From contig NZ_MVID01000022.1 of assembly GCF_002086815.1 (NCBI RefSeq), forward strand, positions 49,760 through 113,759: DNA of 64,000 bases, written 5' to 3'. This DNA comes from Mycolicibacterium parafortuitum. Its GTDB lineage: Bacteria; Actinomycetota; Actinomycetes; Mycobacteriales; Mycobacteriaceae. The position numbers and the translations under genes are program-made. Positions 1 through 8,247 of the stretch are shown piece by piece; position 1 is the first letter of the stretch, and each line of letters begins with the position of its first letter. The notes under the pieces are model-generated. The model made no database searches. It was not told the origin of the DNA and worked only from the letters and a program-made list of their open reading frames with translations.

Positions 1-122
1 TGGACCACTCCAAGGCGGTCCGTGAACTCGGCTGGGATCCGCAGCCGACGCCTGCCGCGATCGTCGCGGCCGCTCGCTTCTTCCGCGAGCGCAGGACCGA
101 GGCATCCGGGGCGGCGCGATGA
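1..122 (+). CDS. C-terminal fragment of NAD-dependent epimerase/dehydratase
   Basis: Only the last 39 codons are present, read in the frame beginning at base 3 and ending in TGA. The encoded segment contains SKAVRELGWDPQPT followed by an alanine-rich helix and a basic RFFRERR tail. This is the usual C-terminus of extended SDR proteins such as dihydroflavonol reductase-like or sugar epimerases, where a Lys-Ala-x-x-Leu-Gly-Trp-x-Pro block precedes the final helix. The stop overlaps the start of the next gene by four bases (ATGA), so the two are probably co-transcribed. The cofactor domain lies outside the window, so the substrate cannot be guessed. Confidence 0.7.
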   Translation, partial: DHSKAVRELGWDPQPTPAAIVAAARFFRERRTEASGAAR

Positions 123-2344
123 CGATCGGACTGATGCCCGAACAGCAGCAACTCGCCGAGGCGGTCGCCCAGTTCGCGACGCGCCACGCGCCGGTCGACA
201 AGACCCGCGGGTCTTTCGACGCGTTGGCCTCCGGTGAACTCCCGGTGTGGTGGGACGAGTTCGTCGCCAACGGGTTTCATGCCGTACACCTGCCCGAGGA
301 GGTCGGCGGACAGGGCGGCACACTGATCGACGCGGCGTGTGTGCTGGAGGCGGCCGCGATCGCGCTGCTGCCCGGCCCGGTGCTGCAGACCGTGACCGCG
401 AGCGCGATCGCCGCGCTGGCCGGTGACGTCCCACTGGTCCGCGACGTGCTGGGCCGGATCTGCGCCGGCGCGGCCGCCGCGGCGATCCTGCCTTCCGGCA
501 ACGGTTTCCGTGCAACCGCCGCCGAGGGCGGCTGGACGATCGACGGAACCTCACCCGTCACCCTCGGCGTCACCGCGGCCGAGGTGCTCATCGCCGCCGC
601 GACGACGCAGGACGGCGGCACCACCTGGTTCGTCCTCGATCCGTCCCGGCCGGAATGCGCCGTCGAACGGCGCGAAGGCACCGACAAGACCGTGGACGCC
701 GGGGTGGTGCGGTTGACCGGGTACCGGTGCGCCGCCGACACCGTGCTGAAGGACATCGACGACGGAGACGCCCGGGACGTGGCGGTGGCGCTGGCCGCGG
801 CGACGGCCGCCGGGACGATGCGCTGGTGCGTGCAGGCGGTCACCGACCACCTGCGCACCCGCGAGCAGTTCGGCAAGCCCATCGGCACCTTCCAGGCGTT
901 GCAGCACCAGGCCGCTCTGCTTCTGGTGCACAGCGAGTTGGCCGTATCGGCGGCCTGGGACGCCGTGCGGTCTTTGTTCGAGGACCGCGTGCAGCACCGG
1001 ATCGCGGCCTCGGGTGCGGCGCTGATGGCCATCGCCCCCGCTCCGGATTTCGCGTTCGACGCGCTGATGATGTTCGGCGCGATCGGCTACACCTGGGAGC
1101 ACGACCTGCACCTGTACTGGCGCAAGGCCACCAGCCTGGCCGCGTCGATCGGCCCCGCCGGTGCCTTCGCCGAGGCGCTGGGCGAGCTGACCCGCACCCG
1201 GACCCGCGACGTGTCGGTCAAACTCGGCGACCTCGACGCGGACTTCCGCGCGAAGGTCGCCGCCGTGCTCGACGAGGCGCGCACGCTGGTCAACGACACC
1301 CCGGGCCGTCAGGGTGACTATCCGAACCTCGCCACCGGCCCGCAACGCACCCTGCTCGCCGAGTCCGGATTGATCGCCCCGCACTGGCCCGAGCCCTGGG
1401 GTGTGGCGGCGACCCAGCTGCAGCAGCTGATCATCGACGAGGAGTTCGCCAAGCGGCCGGAGCTGGTGCGGCCGTCGCTGGGCATCTCGGAGTGGATCCT
1501 GCCCAGCCTGATCAGCTCGGCACCCCGCGAGCTCCAGGAACGGTTCATCCCAGCCACCCAGCGTGGCGACCTCGGCTGGTGCCAGCTGTTCAGCGAACCC
1601 GGTGCCGGGTCGGATCTGGCCGCACTGAGCACCCGCGCCACCAAAGTCGAGGGCGGCTGGCGGATCAACGGCCACAAGATCTGGACGTCCTCGGCGCATA
1701 CCGCCGACTTCGGTGCGTTGCTGGCCCGCACCGACCCCGACGCCGCCAAGCATCGCGGGATCGGCTACTTCATCGTCGATATGCGCTCCGAAGGCATCGA
1801 GCTGCAGCCGATCCGGCAGGCCACCGGGGAGGCGCACTTCAACGAGGTGTTCCTGCGGGACGTCTTCGTCCCCGACGAGCTGCTCCTCGGCGGCCCGACC
1901 GACGGGTGGAACCTTGCCATCGCGACGATGGCCCAGGAGCGCGTCGCGATCAGCGGGTACGTGAACTTCGACCGCGCCGCCATCCTGCGCCGTCTCGCCG
2001 ACGAGGACCGGCCGGACCACGGCCGCGTGCTGACCGCACTCGGCGAGGCCGACGCGTTCGCCAACGCCATCAAAGTGCTTGCGGTACGCGAAGTCCTACG
2101 GCTGCTCGACGGTCAGGCCGCCGGACCCGCGTCGAGCATCGCCAAGGTCGCGATGAACGTGATGCTGCGCCGCACGTTCAAGGCCGTTCTGGAGCTGGCG
2201 GCACCGGCAGGACTGGTCGAGGACTCGGATCCGGCGATCGTCGAACCCTACTTCCACCTGCCCGCCGAACTGATCGGTGGCGGCACCAAGGAGATCCAGC
2301 TCAACATCATCGCCCAGATGATCCTCGGGCTGCCCCGCAAGTGA
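119..2344 (+). CDS. Fused two-domain acyl-CoA dehydrogenase (FadE6/FadE34-like)
   Basis: A 741-residue flavoprotein expected to oxidise acyl-CoA to enoyl-CoA. It is about twice the length of a single acyl-CoA dehydrogenase. Residues 1-370 resemble a small subunit, with REQFGKPIGTFQALQH near 250-265 and FGAIGYTWEHDLHLY near 320-335. Residues 385-741 resemble a large subunit, with WCQLFSEPGAGSDLAALST and INGHKIWTS. The C-terminus reads GGGTKEIQLNIIAQ, so the MCAD-type catalytic Glu position is Gly. A Glu in AQERVAIS could be the base, as in dehydrogenases that place it on another helix. Domain order is the same as in mycobacterial FadE34 and FadE6. It heads a run with an Ltp aldolase pair, which suggests side-chain or ring-fragment beta-oxidation. 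Confidence 0.88.
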   Translation: MTIGLMPEQQQLAEAVAQFATRHAPVDKTRGSFDALASGELPVWWDEFVANGFHAVHLPEEVGGQGGTLIDAACVLEAAAIALLPGPVLQTVTASAIAALAGDVPLVRDVLGRICAGAAAAAILPSGNGFRATAAEGGWTIDGTSPVTLGVTAAEVLIAAATTQDGGTTWFVLDPSRPECAVERREGTDKTVDAGVVRLTGYRCAADTVLKDIDDGDARDVAVALAAATAAGTMRWCVQAVTDHLRTREQFGKPIGTFQALQHQAALLLVHSELAVSAAWDAVRSLFEDRVQHRIAASGAALMAIAPAPDFAFDALMMFGAIGYTWEHDLHLYWRKATSLAASIGPAGAFAEALGELTRTRTRDVSVKLGDLDADFRAKVAAVLDEARTLVNDTPGRQGDYPNLATGPQRTLLAESGLIAPHWPEPWGVAATQLQQLIIDEEFAKRPELVRPSLGISEWILPSLISSAPRELQERFIPATQRGDLGWCQLFSEPGAGSDLAALSTRATKVEGGWRINGHKIWTSSAHTADFGALLARTDPDAAKHRGIGYFIVDMRSEGIELQPIRQATGEAHFNEVFLRDVFVPDELLLGGPTDGWNLAIATMAQERVAISGYVNFDRAAILRRLADEDRPDHGRVLTALGEADAFANAIKVLAVREVLRLLDGQAAGPASSIAKVAMNVMLRRTFKAVLELAAPAGLVEDSDPAIVEPYFHLPAELIGGGTKEIQLNIIAQMILGLPRK

Positions 2345-2355
2345 AGGAGAACCGC

Positions 2356-3591
2356 ATGGGATTGCGCGGTGAGGCCGCGATCGTCGGCTACGTCGAACTA
2401 CCGCCGGAACGGCTGAACAAAGCCGCCCCCGCACCGTTCATCCTCGAACAGTGGGCGGAGCTGGCCGACGCCGCGATGACCGATGCCGGGTTGCCGGGGG
2501 AGTCGGTCGACGGCATCGTCACCACGCATCTCGGCGAGTCGGAGATCTTCGTCCCGTCGACCGTGACCGAATACCTCGGGGTGCGTGCGGGTTTCGCCGA
2601 ACTGGTCGACCTCGGCGGTGCCAGTGCGGTCGGCATGGTGTGGCGGGCCGCCGCGGCGATCGAGCTGGGTATCTGCGATGTGGTGCTGTGCGCGATCCCG
2701 GCGCGGTATCTGACCCCGACGTCGGAGAAGAAGCCCAAACCCCTCATCGACGCGGTCTTCTTCGGCGCGTCGAGCAACCAGTTCGGTTCTCCCCAGGCGG
2801 AATTCGAGATTCCCTACGGCAACCTCGGGCAGAACGGCCCGTACGGCCAGGTCGCGCAACGCTATGCCTCCGTGTACGGCTACGACGAGCGGGCGATGGC
2901 CAAGATCGTGACCGACACCCGCTTCAACGCCAATCACACCGACGGAGCGGTGTGGAAGGACAAGCCGCTGACCATCGAGGACGTGCTCGCCAGCCCCGTC
3001 ATCGCCGATCCGCTGCACATGCTGGAGATCGTGATGCCGTGTCTGGGCGGGGCCGCGGTCGTGGTCGCCAACGCCGAGATGGCGGCCAAGGCCAAGAACC
3101 GGCCGGTGTGGATCAAGGGGTTCGGCGAGCAGGTGCCGTTCAAAACCCCCACCTACGCCGAGGATCTGTTGCAGACACCGATCAAACGCGCGGCCGACAC
3201 CGCGTTCTCGATGTCGGGTCTGACCCGCGACCAGATGGACATGGTGTCGATCTACGACTGCTACACCATCACCGTGCTGCTGAGCCTGGAGGACGCCGGG
3301 TTCTGCGAGAAGGGCAAGGGCATGGAGTTCGTCGCCGAGCACGACCTGACCTTCCGGGGCGACTTCCCGCTCAACACCGCCGGCGGCCAGCTCGGCTTCG
3401 GACAGGCCGGCAATGCAGGCGGTATGCACCACGTCTGTGACGCCACCCGCCAGATCATGGGACGGGCGGGCGCCGCGCAGGTCGGCCGGACGCGAGGAGG
3501 AAAAGGGGACCCCGACTGCCATCGGGCGTTCGTCTCGGGCAACGGCGGCATCCTTTCCGAGCAGACCACCCTCGTGCTGGAAGGGGACTGA
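2356..3591 (+). CDS. Thiolase-fold lipid-transfer protein (Ltp), probable acyl-CoA aldolase/thiolase
   Basis: A 411-residue thiolase-superfamily protein. An AAGGAGA ribosome site sits a few bases before the chosen ATG. The C-terminal half carries the family features DMVSIYDCYTITVLLSLED, the Gly-rich GGQLGFGQAGNAGGMHH block and an RQIMGRAGAAQV segment. At the place of the acylating Cys of true thiolases (around residue 88) the sequence reads DLGGAS, with no Cys. That fits the Ltp2-type retro-aldolases of steroid side-chain degradation better than a thiolytic enzyme. A DUF35 gene follows two bases after the stop, and Ltp2-type aldolases require such a partner. The substrate is unknown; a branched beta-hydroxyacyl-CoA is the inference. 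Confidence 0.82.
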   Translation: MGLRGEAAIVGYVELPPERLNKAAPAPFILEQWAELADAAMTDAGLPGESVDGIVTTHLGESEIFVPSTVTEYLGVRAGFAELVDLGGASAVGMVWRAAAAIELGICDVVLCAIPARYLTPTSEKKPKPLIDAVFFGASSNQFGSPQAEFEIPYGNLGQNGPYGQVAQRYASVYGYDERAMAKIVTDTRFNANHTDGAVWKDKPLTIEDVLASPVIADPLHMLEIVMPCLGGAAVVVANAEMAAKAKNRPVWIKGFGEQVPFKTPTYAEDLLQTPIKRAADTAFSMSGLTRDQMDMVSIYDCYTITVLLSLEDAGFCEKGKGMEFVAEHDLTFRGDFPLNTAGGQLGFGQAGNAGGMHHVCDATRQIMGRAGAAQVGRTRGGKGDPDCHRAFVSGNGGILSEQTTLVLEGD

Positions 3592-3593
3592 CG

Positions 3594-4016
3594 ATGAGCA
3601 TGCCCACCTTCGAACGGCCGATGCCGGTCAAGACCCCGACCACGGCGCCGTTCTGGGACGCACTGGCCGAACATCGCGTGGTGATCCAGTACTCGCCGTC
3701 GCTGCAGTCCTACGTGTTCTATCCGCGGGTCCGCGCGCCCAGGACGTTCGCCGACGATCTGGAATGGCGCGAGATCTCCGGTATGGGCACCCTGTACTCG
3801 TACACCGTCGCGCGGCGACCCGTCGGCCCGCACTTCGCCGACGCCGTCCCGCACCTGCTGGCGATCGTGGAATGGGATGAGGGGCCGCGCTTCTCGACCG
3901 AGCTGGTCGACGTCGAACCCGAGAACATCGAGATCGGTATGCGCGTCAAGCCGGTGTTCTGCGACTACCCCGAACACGACGTCACGATGCTGCGGTACGC
4001 CCCGGCGGATCGCTGA
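3594..4016 (+). CDS. DUF35 OB-fold acyl-CoA-binding partner of Ltp, zinc ribbon lost
   Basis: A 140-residue protein with the DUF35 OB-fold core: WREISGMGTLYSYTVARRPVGP in the middle, then AIVEWDEGPRFSTELVDV, ending in the usual GMRVKPVF strand. DUF35 proteins normally begin with a rubredoxin-like zinc ribbon of two CxxC pairs. Here those positions read QYSPSLQS and RAPRTF, and the only Cys is near residue 122, so no zinc site is possible. Family members bind the CoA moiety and activate thiolase-fold partners such as Ltp2. The gene directly follows an ltp-like gene, so a heteromeric complex is likely. Confidence 0.8.
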   Translation: MSMPTFERPMPVKTPTTAPFWDALAEHRVVIQYSPSLQSYVFYPRVRAPRTFADDLEWREISGMGTLYSYTVARRPVGPHFADAVPHLLAIVEWDEGPRFSTELVDVEPENIEIGMRVKPVFCDYPEHDVTMLRYAPADR

Positions 4017-4030
4017 GCGAGGAGCCCGTC

Positions 4031-4441
4031 ATGACCGAGGCAGACCGGCGCGAGATCGCCGACGTGCAGGTGCGCTACGCCACCGGCATCGACCGCCGCG
4101 ACTGGCCGCTGTTCCGTACCGTGTTCACCGACGACTGCGAACTCGACTACGGCGAGATCGGCATCTGGAGGGGTGTGGACGCGGTCGTCGACTTCATGGT
4201 CACCACGCACGACATGATCGGACACTCGCTGCACCGCATCACCAATCAGGCCGCGACGGTGCACGGCGACACCGCGACCGCGCACGCCTATGTCGATGCG
4301 CTCGTCATGGCGCCAGGCAACACGTCCGGCGTCAACGCCGCCGGCTTCTACGACGACGAACTGGTCCGAACCGAGTCGGGATGGCGGATCGCCAAGCGGC
4401 GCTTCACGACTGTCGTCATCCGGACGGTCGTCTCGGGCTGA
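4031..4441 (+). CDS. NTF2/SnoaL-like small protein
   Basis: A 136-residue alpha+beta-cone protein of the SnoaL-like NTF2 superfamily. It starts with an EADRREIADVQVRYATGIDRRDW helix typical of these proteins, then DDCELDYGEIG and a C-terminal ESGWRIAKRRFTTV strand. Members act as dehydratases, isomerases or cyclases on hydrophobic ring substrates, but the fold alone does not identify the reaction. It lies 14 bases after the DUF35 gene and is probably the last gene of that operon. It ends nine bases short of a convergent tetR gene. Confidence 0.75.
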   Translation: MTEADRREIADVQVRYATGIDRRDWPLFRTVFTDDCELDYGEIGIWRGVDAVVDFMVTTHDMIGHSLHRITNQAATVHGDTATAHAYVDALVMAPGNTSGVNAAGFYDDELVRTESGWRIAKRRFTTVVIRTVVSG

Positions 4442-4450
4442 TCGCGGCGA

Positions 4451-5029
4451 CTATCCCTGCCGCCGGCCGGTGCGTGGTTCGATGACCCGCGCCGCGGCCT
4501 CCACGGCGGCTGCCCGGCGCCTGGCGATCGTGGCGGGATCATCGGTCTGCAGCTGAGGGTCGGGGGATGTCGCCCAGGACAATCCGATGGCGAACAGCAT
4601 CACGAGCAGTTCCTCGGGCTTCCACGCGGCATCGACATGACCCCCCGCCTGCGCCGCGACGACCACCGCGGCTCCGGAGGTGGGGACCATGTCGGTATCG
4701 GGAGCGACGAGCTCGAGCCCTTCCAGGCGTGCCCAGGTGATCATCCGGAGATGTTCGGGATGTGCCAGGGCGAGGTCGTAGATTTCGCCGACGAACTCCG
4801 CCAACGCTTCTGGGCGCGGCACCACGGCGGTGAAGAAGTGTGCGGCGTCGGCGGCGACGACTTCGCGGAACAGCGTCTCCTTGTCGCCGAAGTGGGCGTA
4901 GAGGCGTTCCCGGCTCGCTCGGGACTCCTTGACGACGCGGTCGATCCGGGCGCCGGCGAGACCGTGCCGGGCGAACTCGGCCCGTGCGGCGGAAAGGATC
5001 TCGTTCCGCAGCTCTGCTCGTTTTCGCAT
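4451..5029 (-). CDS. TetR/AcrR-family transcriptional regulator
   Basis: A 192-residue one-domain repressor type. I chose the start at MRKRAELRNEILSAARAEFARHG, which begins just before helix 1; a longer reading would run into the upstream gene. The helix-turn-helix covers about residues 25-45 (ARIDRVVKESRASRERLYAHFGDKETLF). The ligand domain is helical with no recognisable specificity. The start lies eight bases after the stop of the acyltransferase gene, so both are likely one transcript under autoregulation. A partial inverted repeat upstream of the acyltransferase is the natural operator candidate. Confidence 0.85.
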   Translation of the reverse strand: MRKRAELRNEILSAARAEFARHGLAGARIDRVVKESRASRERLYAHFGDKETLFREVVAADAAHFFTAVVPRPEALAEFVGEIYDLALAHPEHLRMITWARLEGLELVAPDTDMVPTSGAAVVVAAQAGGHVDAAWKPEELLVMLFAIGLSWATSPDPQLQTDDPATIARRRAAAVEAAARVIEPRTGRRQG

Positions 5030-5036
5030 CAGCGGG

Positions 5037-5897
5037 TCACGCGTGCGGTGTCGCGGCGTGGTGCCGGGCCAACGGGTTGAGGGCACGGTAGGGGTCGTCA
5101 CGACGCACGCGCTGCAGGTCCTCGAGATCGGATTCCAGTTGCGTCTGGACCTTCTCCTTGAGCTCGCTGACCCAGGTGTCACGCGGGGTGCCGGTGGGCT
5201 CGGCGGAGGAGATCGGGGCGCCGAATCGCAGATACATGCGTTGCGGTTGCGGGATCAGGGTGGGGCCGATGCCGCGCACCAGGGGCATCGCCATGTCGGA
5301 GCGGCCGCCGAGGCGCTCACCGAGCCAGCTGCTCGCCCGGCCGTAGAGGCTGTCGCGGGTGGTGATGCTCGTGTAGACGTCGTCGCCGCCGACCAGGGCG
5401 GCGGTGACGATCGGGTAGCGGTGCTCGGCGGCGAGCCGGGCGAATCCATACCGGTTGTCCCAGCGGAGTTTGTACTCTTCGCCTTTGAACTTGCCGATCT
5501 CGCGGCCTCCGCCGGGGAACACCAGGATGGTGGCGTTCTCCCGCATCAGGGTCGCGGCGGACTCCGGGGAGCCCACGACGGCGCCGTAGGCCGCGATGAG
5601 ATCGGCCTGCAGCCCGCGCATCTTTCCGAACTGCCGGTCGGCCAGCGGGCGCACCTGTGATCCGATGGCCTGCCGGACGCAGTAGGGGATCAGCACGATC
5701 TCGGCAGCCGACATCTGCGTGTGGTTGCCCACGATCAGGAAACGGCCGTCGGCGGGCAGGTGCTCCACCCCCTCCACATAGGGCTTGTACAGATTCATCA
5801 CCGGCTCGAAGTGGTCGGCGACGGTGGTCAGCGCTGTGCGCCAGAGCCGTTCGCCGAGCGATCGGTCTGCGGAGTCCGGGATCGGGGTGGATGGCAT
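5037..5897 (-). CDS. PlsC/LPLAT-superfamily acyltransferase
   Basis: A 286-residue acyltransferase related to 1-acylglycerol-3-phosphate acyltransferases. Block I reads VGNHTQMSAAEIVLIP, where the usual His-x4-Asp pattern is altered and an acidic residue appears two positions later. Block III is ATILVFPGGGREIGKFKGEEY. A later segment (PIVTAALVGGDDVY) matches the PIVPV block. It probably esterifies a glycerolipid or other acyl acceptor at the membrane. It is followed in the same operon by a tetR gene. A second member of the superfamily with a different block I lies at 48700-49497. Confidence 0.78.
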   Translation of the reverse strand: MPSTPIPDSADRSLGERLWRTALTTVADHFEPVMNLYKPYVEGVEHLPADGRFLIVGNHTQMSAAEIVLIPYCVRQAIGSQVRPLADRQFGKMRGLQADLIAAYGAVVGSPESAATLMRENATILVFPGGGREIGKFKGEEYKLRWDNRYGFARLAAEHRYPIVTAALVGGDDVYTSITTRDSLYGRASSWLGERLGGRSDMAMPLVRGIGPTLIPQPQRMYLRFGAPISSAEPTGTPRDTWVSELKEKVQTQLESDLEDLQRVRRDDPYRALNPLARHHAATPHA

Positions 5898-5985
5898 GTG
5901 CGGGGGTCGTCCTTTCGGAGGGTGGGTGGTCGATCCGGCGATCGACGCTGACCCGTGCGCTCCGGTCTTCCTCCAGCATACCGAC

Positions 5986-6005
5986 CAGACGAACTGTTCT
6001 GTCTG
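5986..6005. promoter_or_regulatory. Nested inverted repeat, candidate TetR operator
   Basis: CAGAC and GTCTG flank the inner palindrome GAACTGTTC with one extra T on the right. It lies about 90 bases upstream of the acyltransferase-tetR operon, in the 165-base gap before the transporter gene. Its position and size suit a TetR dimer. It does not match the GAGAAT-N3-ATTCTC motif seen elsewhere in the window. Confidence 0.4.
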
Positions 6006-6062
6006 TCTCGCTGATCACGGGGCAGGCGGGCCGGTACCTCGAGCAGCCCCGCGGTGGTGCAG

Positions 6063-7382
6063 CTAGTTGGGCAGCGATTTCTGCAGCGGCCGGCGCGCGG
6101 TCTCCCGCATGGTCAGCACGGTCAGGAAGCTGACGATCGCCGCCGCGATCACGTAGTACGCCGGGGCGATGTCGTTGCCGGTGCGCGACACCAGCCAGGT
6201 CGCGACATACGGTGCGGTGCCGCCGAAGACGGCCACCGAGAGGTTGTAGCCGATCGAGTATCCGCTGGAACGGACCCGGGTCGCGAACAGTTCGGCGCCA
6301 GCGGCCAACGACGCACTCACAAAGACCGCCTCGATGGCGGCGAGCGCGGCGTGGGCGGCGATCGCCGCCGTCAGCGACCCGATGTTGAGGAGCAGGAACA
6401 GCGGGTAGGCGAACACGGCGAATGCGAGAGATCCGGCGATCAGCAACGGTTTGCGCCCCACTCGGTCGGACAGCGCGCCCAGCGGCGGAATGAGAACGAT
6501 TCCGACCAGGCTGGCGACGGTGATGGACCAGAACGCGTCGGTTTTGGTGAACTCCAGTGTCTCGGTGAAATAGCTTGGCAGGAACGTGTATATGACGTAG
6601 AAGCCCACGTTGTGGATCACGACGAGTCCGATGATCTGCAGGATCGGGCGCCACGAGGTGGTGACCGCCTCCCGCAGCGGCGACTCCGATACTTCGCCGG
6701 ATTCGCGCAGCGACTGGAACTCCGGGGTGTCGCCGAGCTTGAGGCGGATGTAGAGGCCGACGACGCCGAGCAGGCCGGCGATCATGAACGGGATGCGCCA
6801 GCCGTAGGAGTTCATCGCATCCTCGGACAACCACGTCTCCAGAGCGGTCACGGTGACAGCGCCCGTCAGGAATCCGACGACGACGGACCAGACCAGGAAC
6901 GAGACCACGAATCCCCGGTGCCGGTCGGGTGCATACTCGGCGAGGAAGCAGGCGCCGCTGCCGTATTCGCCGCCCGCGGAGAACCCCTGCAGGCAGCGCA
7001 GCACCAGCAACAGCACCGGGGCCAGCACGCCGATCGAGTCGTAGCTGGGGACCAGCCCGATCGCCAGGGTGGATGCCGACATCACCAGGATCACGATCGC
7101 CAGCACACGCTGGCGGCCGATCCGGTCGCCGAGTGGCCCGAAAAAGAACCCGCCCAGCGGACGCATGAAGAACGCCGCCGCGAAGACGGCGAAAGTGCTG
7201 AGCAGAGCCGCGGTTTCGTCGCCGGAGGGGAAGAACTTGTCCGCGATGTAGGTGGCCAGGAAGCCGTAGATCGCGAAGTCGAACCATTCGACGGTGTTGC
7301 CGATCGCCGCGCCGCGCACGGCTTGGCGAACGGCTTTGGGATCGGCTGCCGCGGGGGAGCGGCTGTCCTGATCGACGGTCAT
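6063..7382 (-). CDS. MFS transporter, metabolite:H+ symporter (MHS/ProP-ShiA type)
   Basis: A 439-residue protein with about twelve hydrophobic segments. The N-terminus has the MHS signature AIGNTVEWFDFAIYGFLA. The loop after helix 2 is GPLGDRIGRQRVL, and the matching loop in the second half is GALSDRVGRKPLL. CLQGFSAGGEYGSGACFLAEYAP is the conserved helix 4 region of this family. Family members import organic acids or compatible solutes with protons. Its ATG overlaps the stop of the DUF1445 gene by four bases (ATGA), so the two are translationally coupled and may handle the same small acid. Confidence 0.88.
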   Translation of the reverse strand: MTVDQDSRSPAAADPKAVRQAVRGAAIGNTVEWFDFAIYGFLATYIADKFFPSGDETAALLSTFAVFAAAFFMRPLGGFFFGPLGDRIGRQRVLAIVILVMSASTLAIGLVPSYDSIGVLAPVLLLVLRCLQGFSAGGEYGSGACFLAEYAPDRHRGFVVSFLVWSVVVGFLTGAVTVTALETWLSEDAMNSYGWRIPFMIAGLLGVVGLYIRLKLGDTPEFQSLRESGEVSESPLREAVTTSWRPILQIIGLVVIHNVGFYVIYTFLPSYFTETLEFTKTDAFWSITVASLVGIVLIPPLGALSDRVGRKPLLIAGSLAFAVFAYPLFLLLNIGSLTAAIAAHAALAAIEAVFVSASLAAGAELFATRVRSSGYSIGYNLSVAVFGGTAPYVATWLVSRTGNDIAPAYYVIAAAIVSFLTVLTMRETARRPLQKSLPN

Positions 7383-8218
7383 CGGTGTCCCTCCGGCGTC
7401 TCGGTGATGTGGTCCCGCACGGCACTGTCGTAGTGCGCGTGCGGCCGATCGGTGATGAACATGTGGCCTGGCGCATGGAAGATCGCCAGCGGTGGGGCGG
7501 CGTTCAGAGCGACGACCTGCGGTGTCACGCCGCACGCCCAGAACACCGGCACCTCGTCGGGGGCGATGCGCACCGGATCTCCGAAGTCCGGTACGCCGAG
7601 ATCGTCGATGCCGAGGTCCGCGGGGTCGCCGATGTGCACCGGAGCGCCGTGCATCGCCGGGAAGCGGCCGGTGATCTCTACCGCGCGGGGCACGTGGTGG
7701 GCCGGCAACGGACGCATCGAGACGACCATGGGTCCATGGAACGCCCCGGCGGGGACACACTCCCGGTCGGTCACGTACATCGGAACGTTCACGCCCTGCC
7801 TCTGGTGGGCGATCGGCAGACCTGCCGCCGCGAGCGCCCATTCGAAGGTGAACGAGCATCCCAGCAGGAACCCGACGAGGTGCTCGTCCCAGTACGGCGA
7901 GATGTCGGCGGGTTCGTCGGTGCACATACCGTCGCGCAGCACACGATAGCGGGGGAGATCGGTCCGCAGATCAGCATCGGACGCCACCGCCGCCGGGTGC
8001 GGTGACCCGGTGTCGGTCACCTCCAGCAACGGGCACGCCTGCGGGTTGCGCACGCAGAACCGCAGGAAATCCAGGGCGTGGGTGTGTGGGAGCACGACCA
8101 GATTGGCCTGCGCGAACCCGGGGGCCAGACCGCTGGTGGGGCCGGTGTGCCGGCCCGCGCGGATCGCCGCGCGGGCGGTGGCCGCGCGGTCAGCGGACGG
8201 TGCCTTCACGGCACGCAT
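7379..8218 (-). CDS. DUF1445/UPF0317 putative hydro-lyase
   Basis: A 279-residue protein. I chose the start at MRAVKAPSADRAATARAAIRAGRHTGPTSGLAPGF, which gives the normal family N-terminus. Conserved blocks include FAQANLVVLPHTHALDFLRFC, GFLLGCSFTFEWAL and VFWACGVTPQVVAL, followed near the end by HAPGHMFITD. Family members are annotated as putative hydro-lyases and are related to D-glutamate cyclase. Coupling to an MHS transporter suggests uptake and first conversion of a small carboxylic acid. The actual substrate is not visible from sequence. Confidence 0.8.
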   Translation of the reverse strand: MRAVKAPSADRAATARAAIRAGRHTGPTSGLAPGFAQANLVVLPHTHALDFLRFCVRNPQACPLLEVTDTGSPHPAAVASDADLRTDLPRYRVLRDGMCTDEPADISPYWDEHLVGFLLGCSFTFEWALAAAGLPIAHQRQGVNVPMYVTDRECVPAGAFHGPMVVSMRPLPAHHVPRAVEITGRFPAMHGAPVHIGDPADLGIDDLGVPDFGDPVRIAPDEVPVFWACGVTPQVVALNAAPPLAIFHAPGHMFITDRPHAHYDSAVRDHITETPEGHR

Positions 8219-8247
8219 ACGCGTGCATTCCCCGTCGCCGCCCGGAA

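Noticed and set aside
277..1032. Long open frames on the minus strand under the first acyl-CoA dehydrogenase gene (also 551-2020)
   Set aside because: They are composition shadows of a GC-rich gene: no family motif and rich in Ser, Ala, Arg and Gly. The plus-strand frame has clear flavoprotein motifs.
6054..7433. Plus-strand open frame of 459 codons opposite the transporter gene
   Set aside because: The translation is Gln, Asp, Arg and Gly rich without hydrophobic core, and the minus strand encodes a full MHS transporter.
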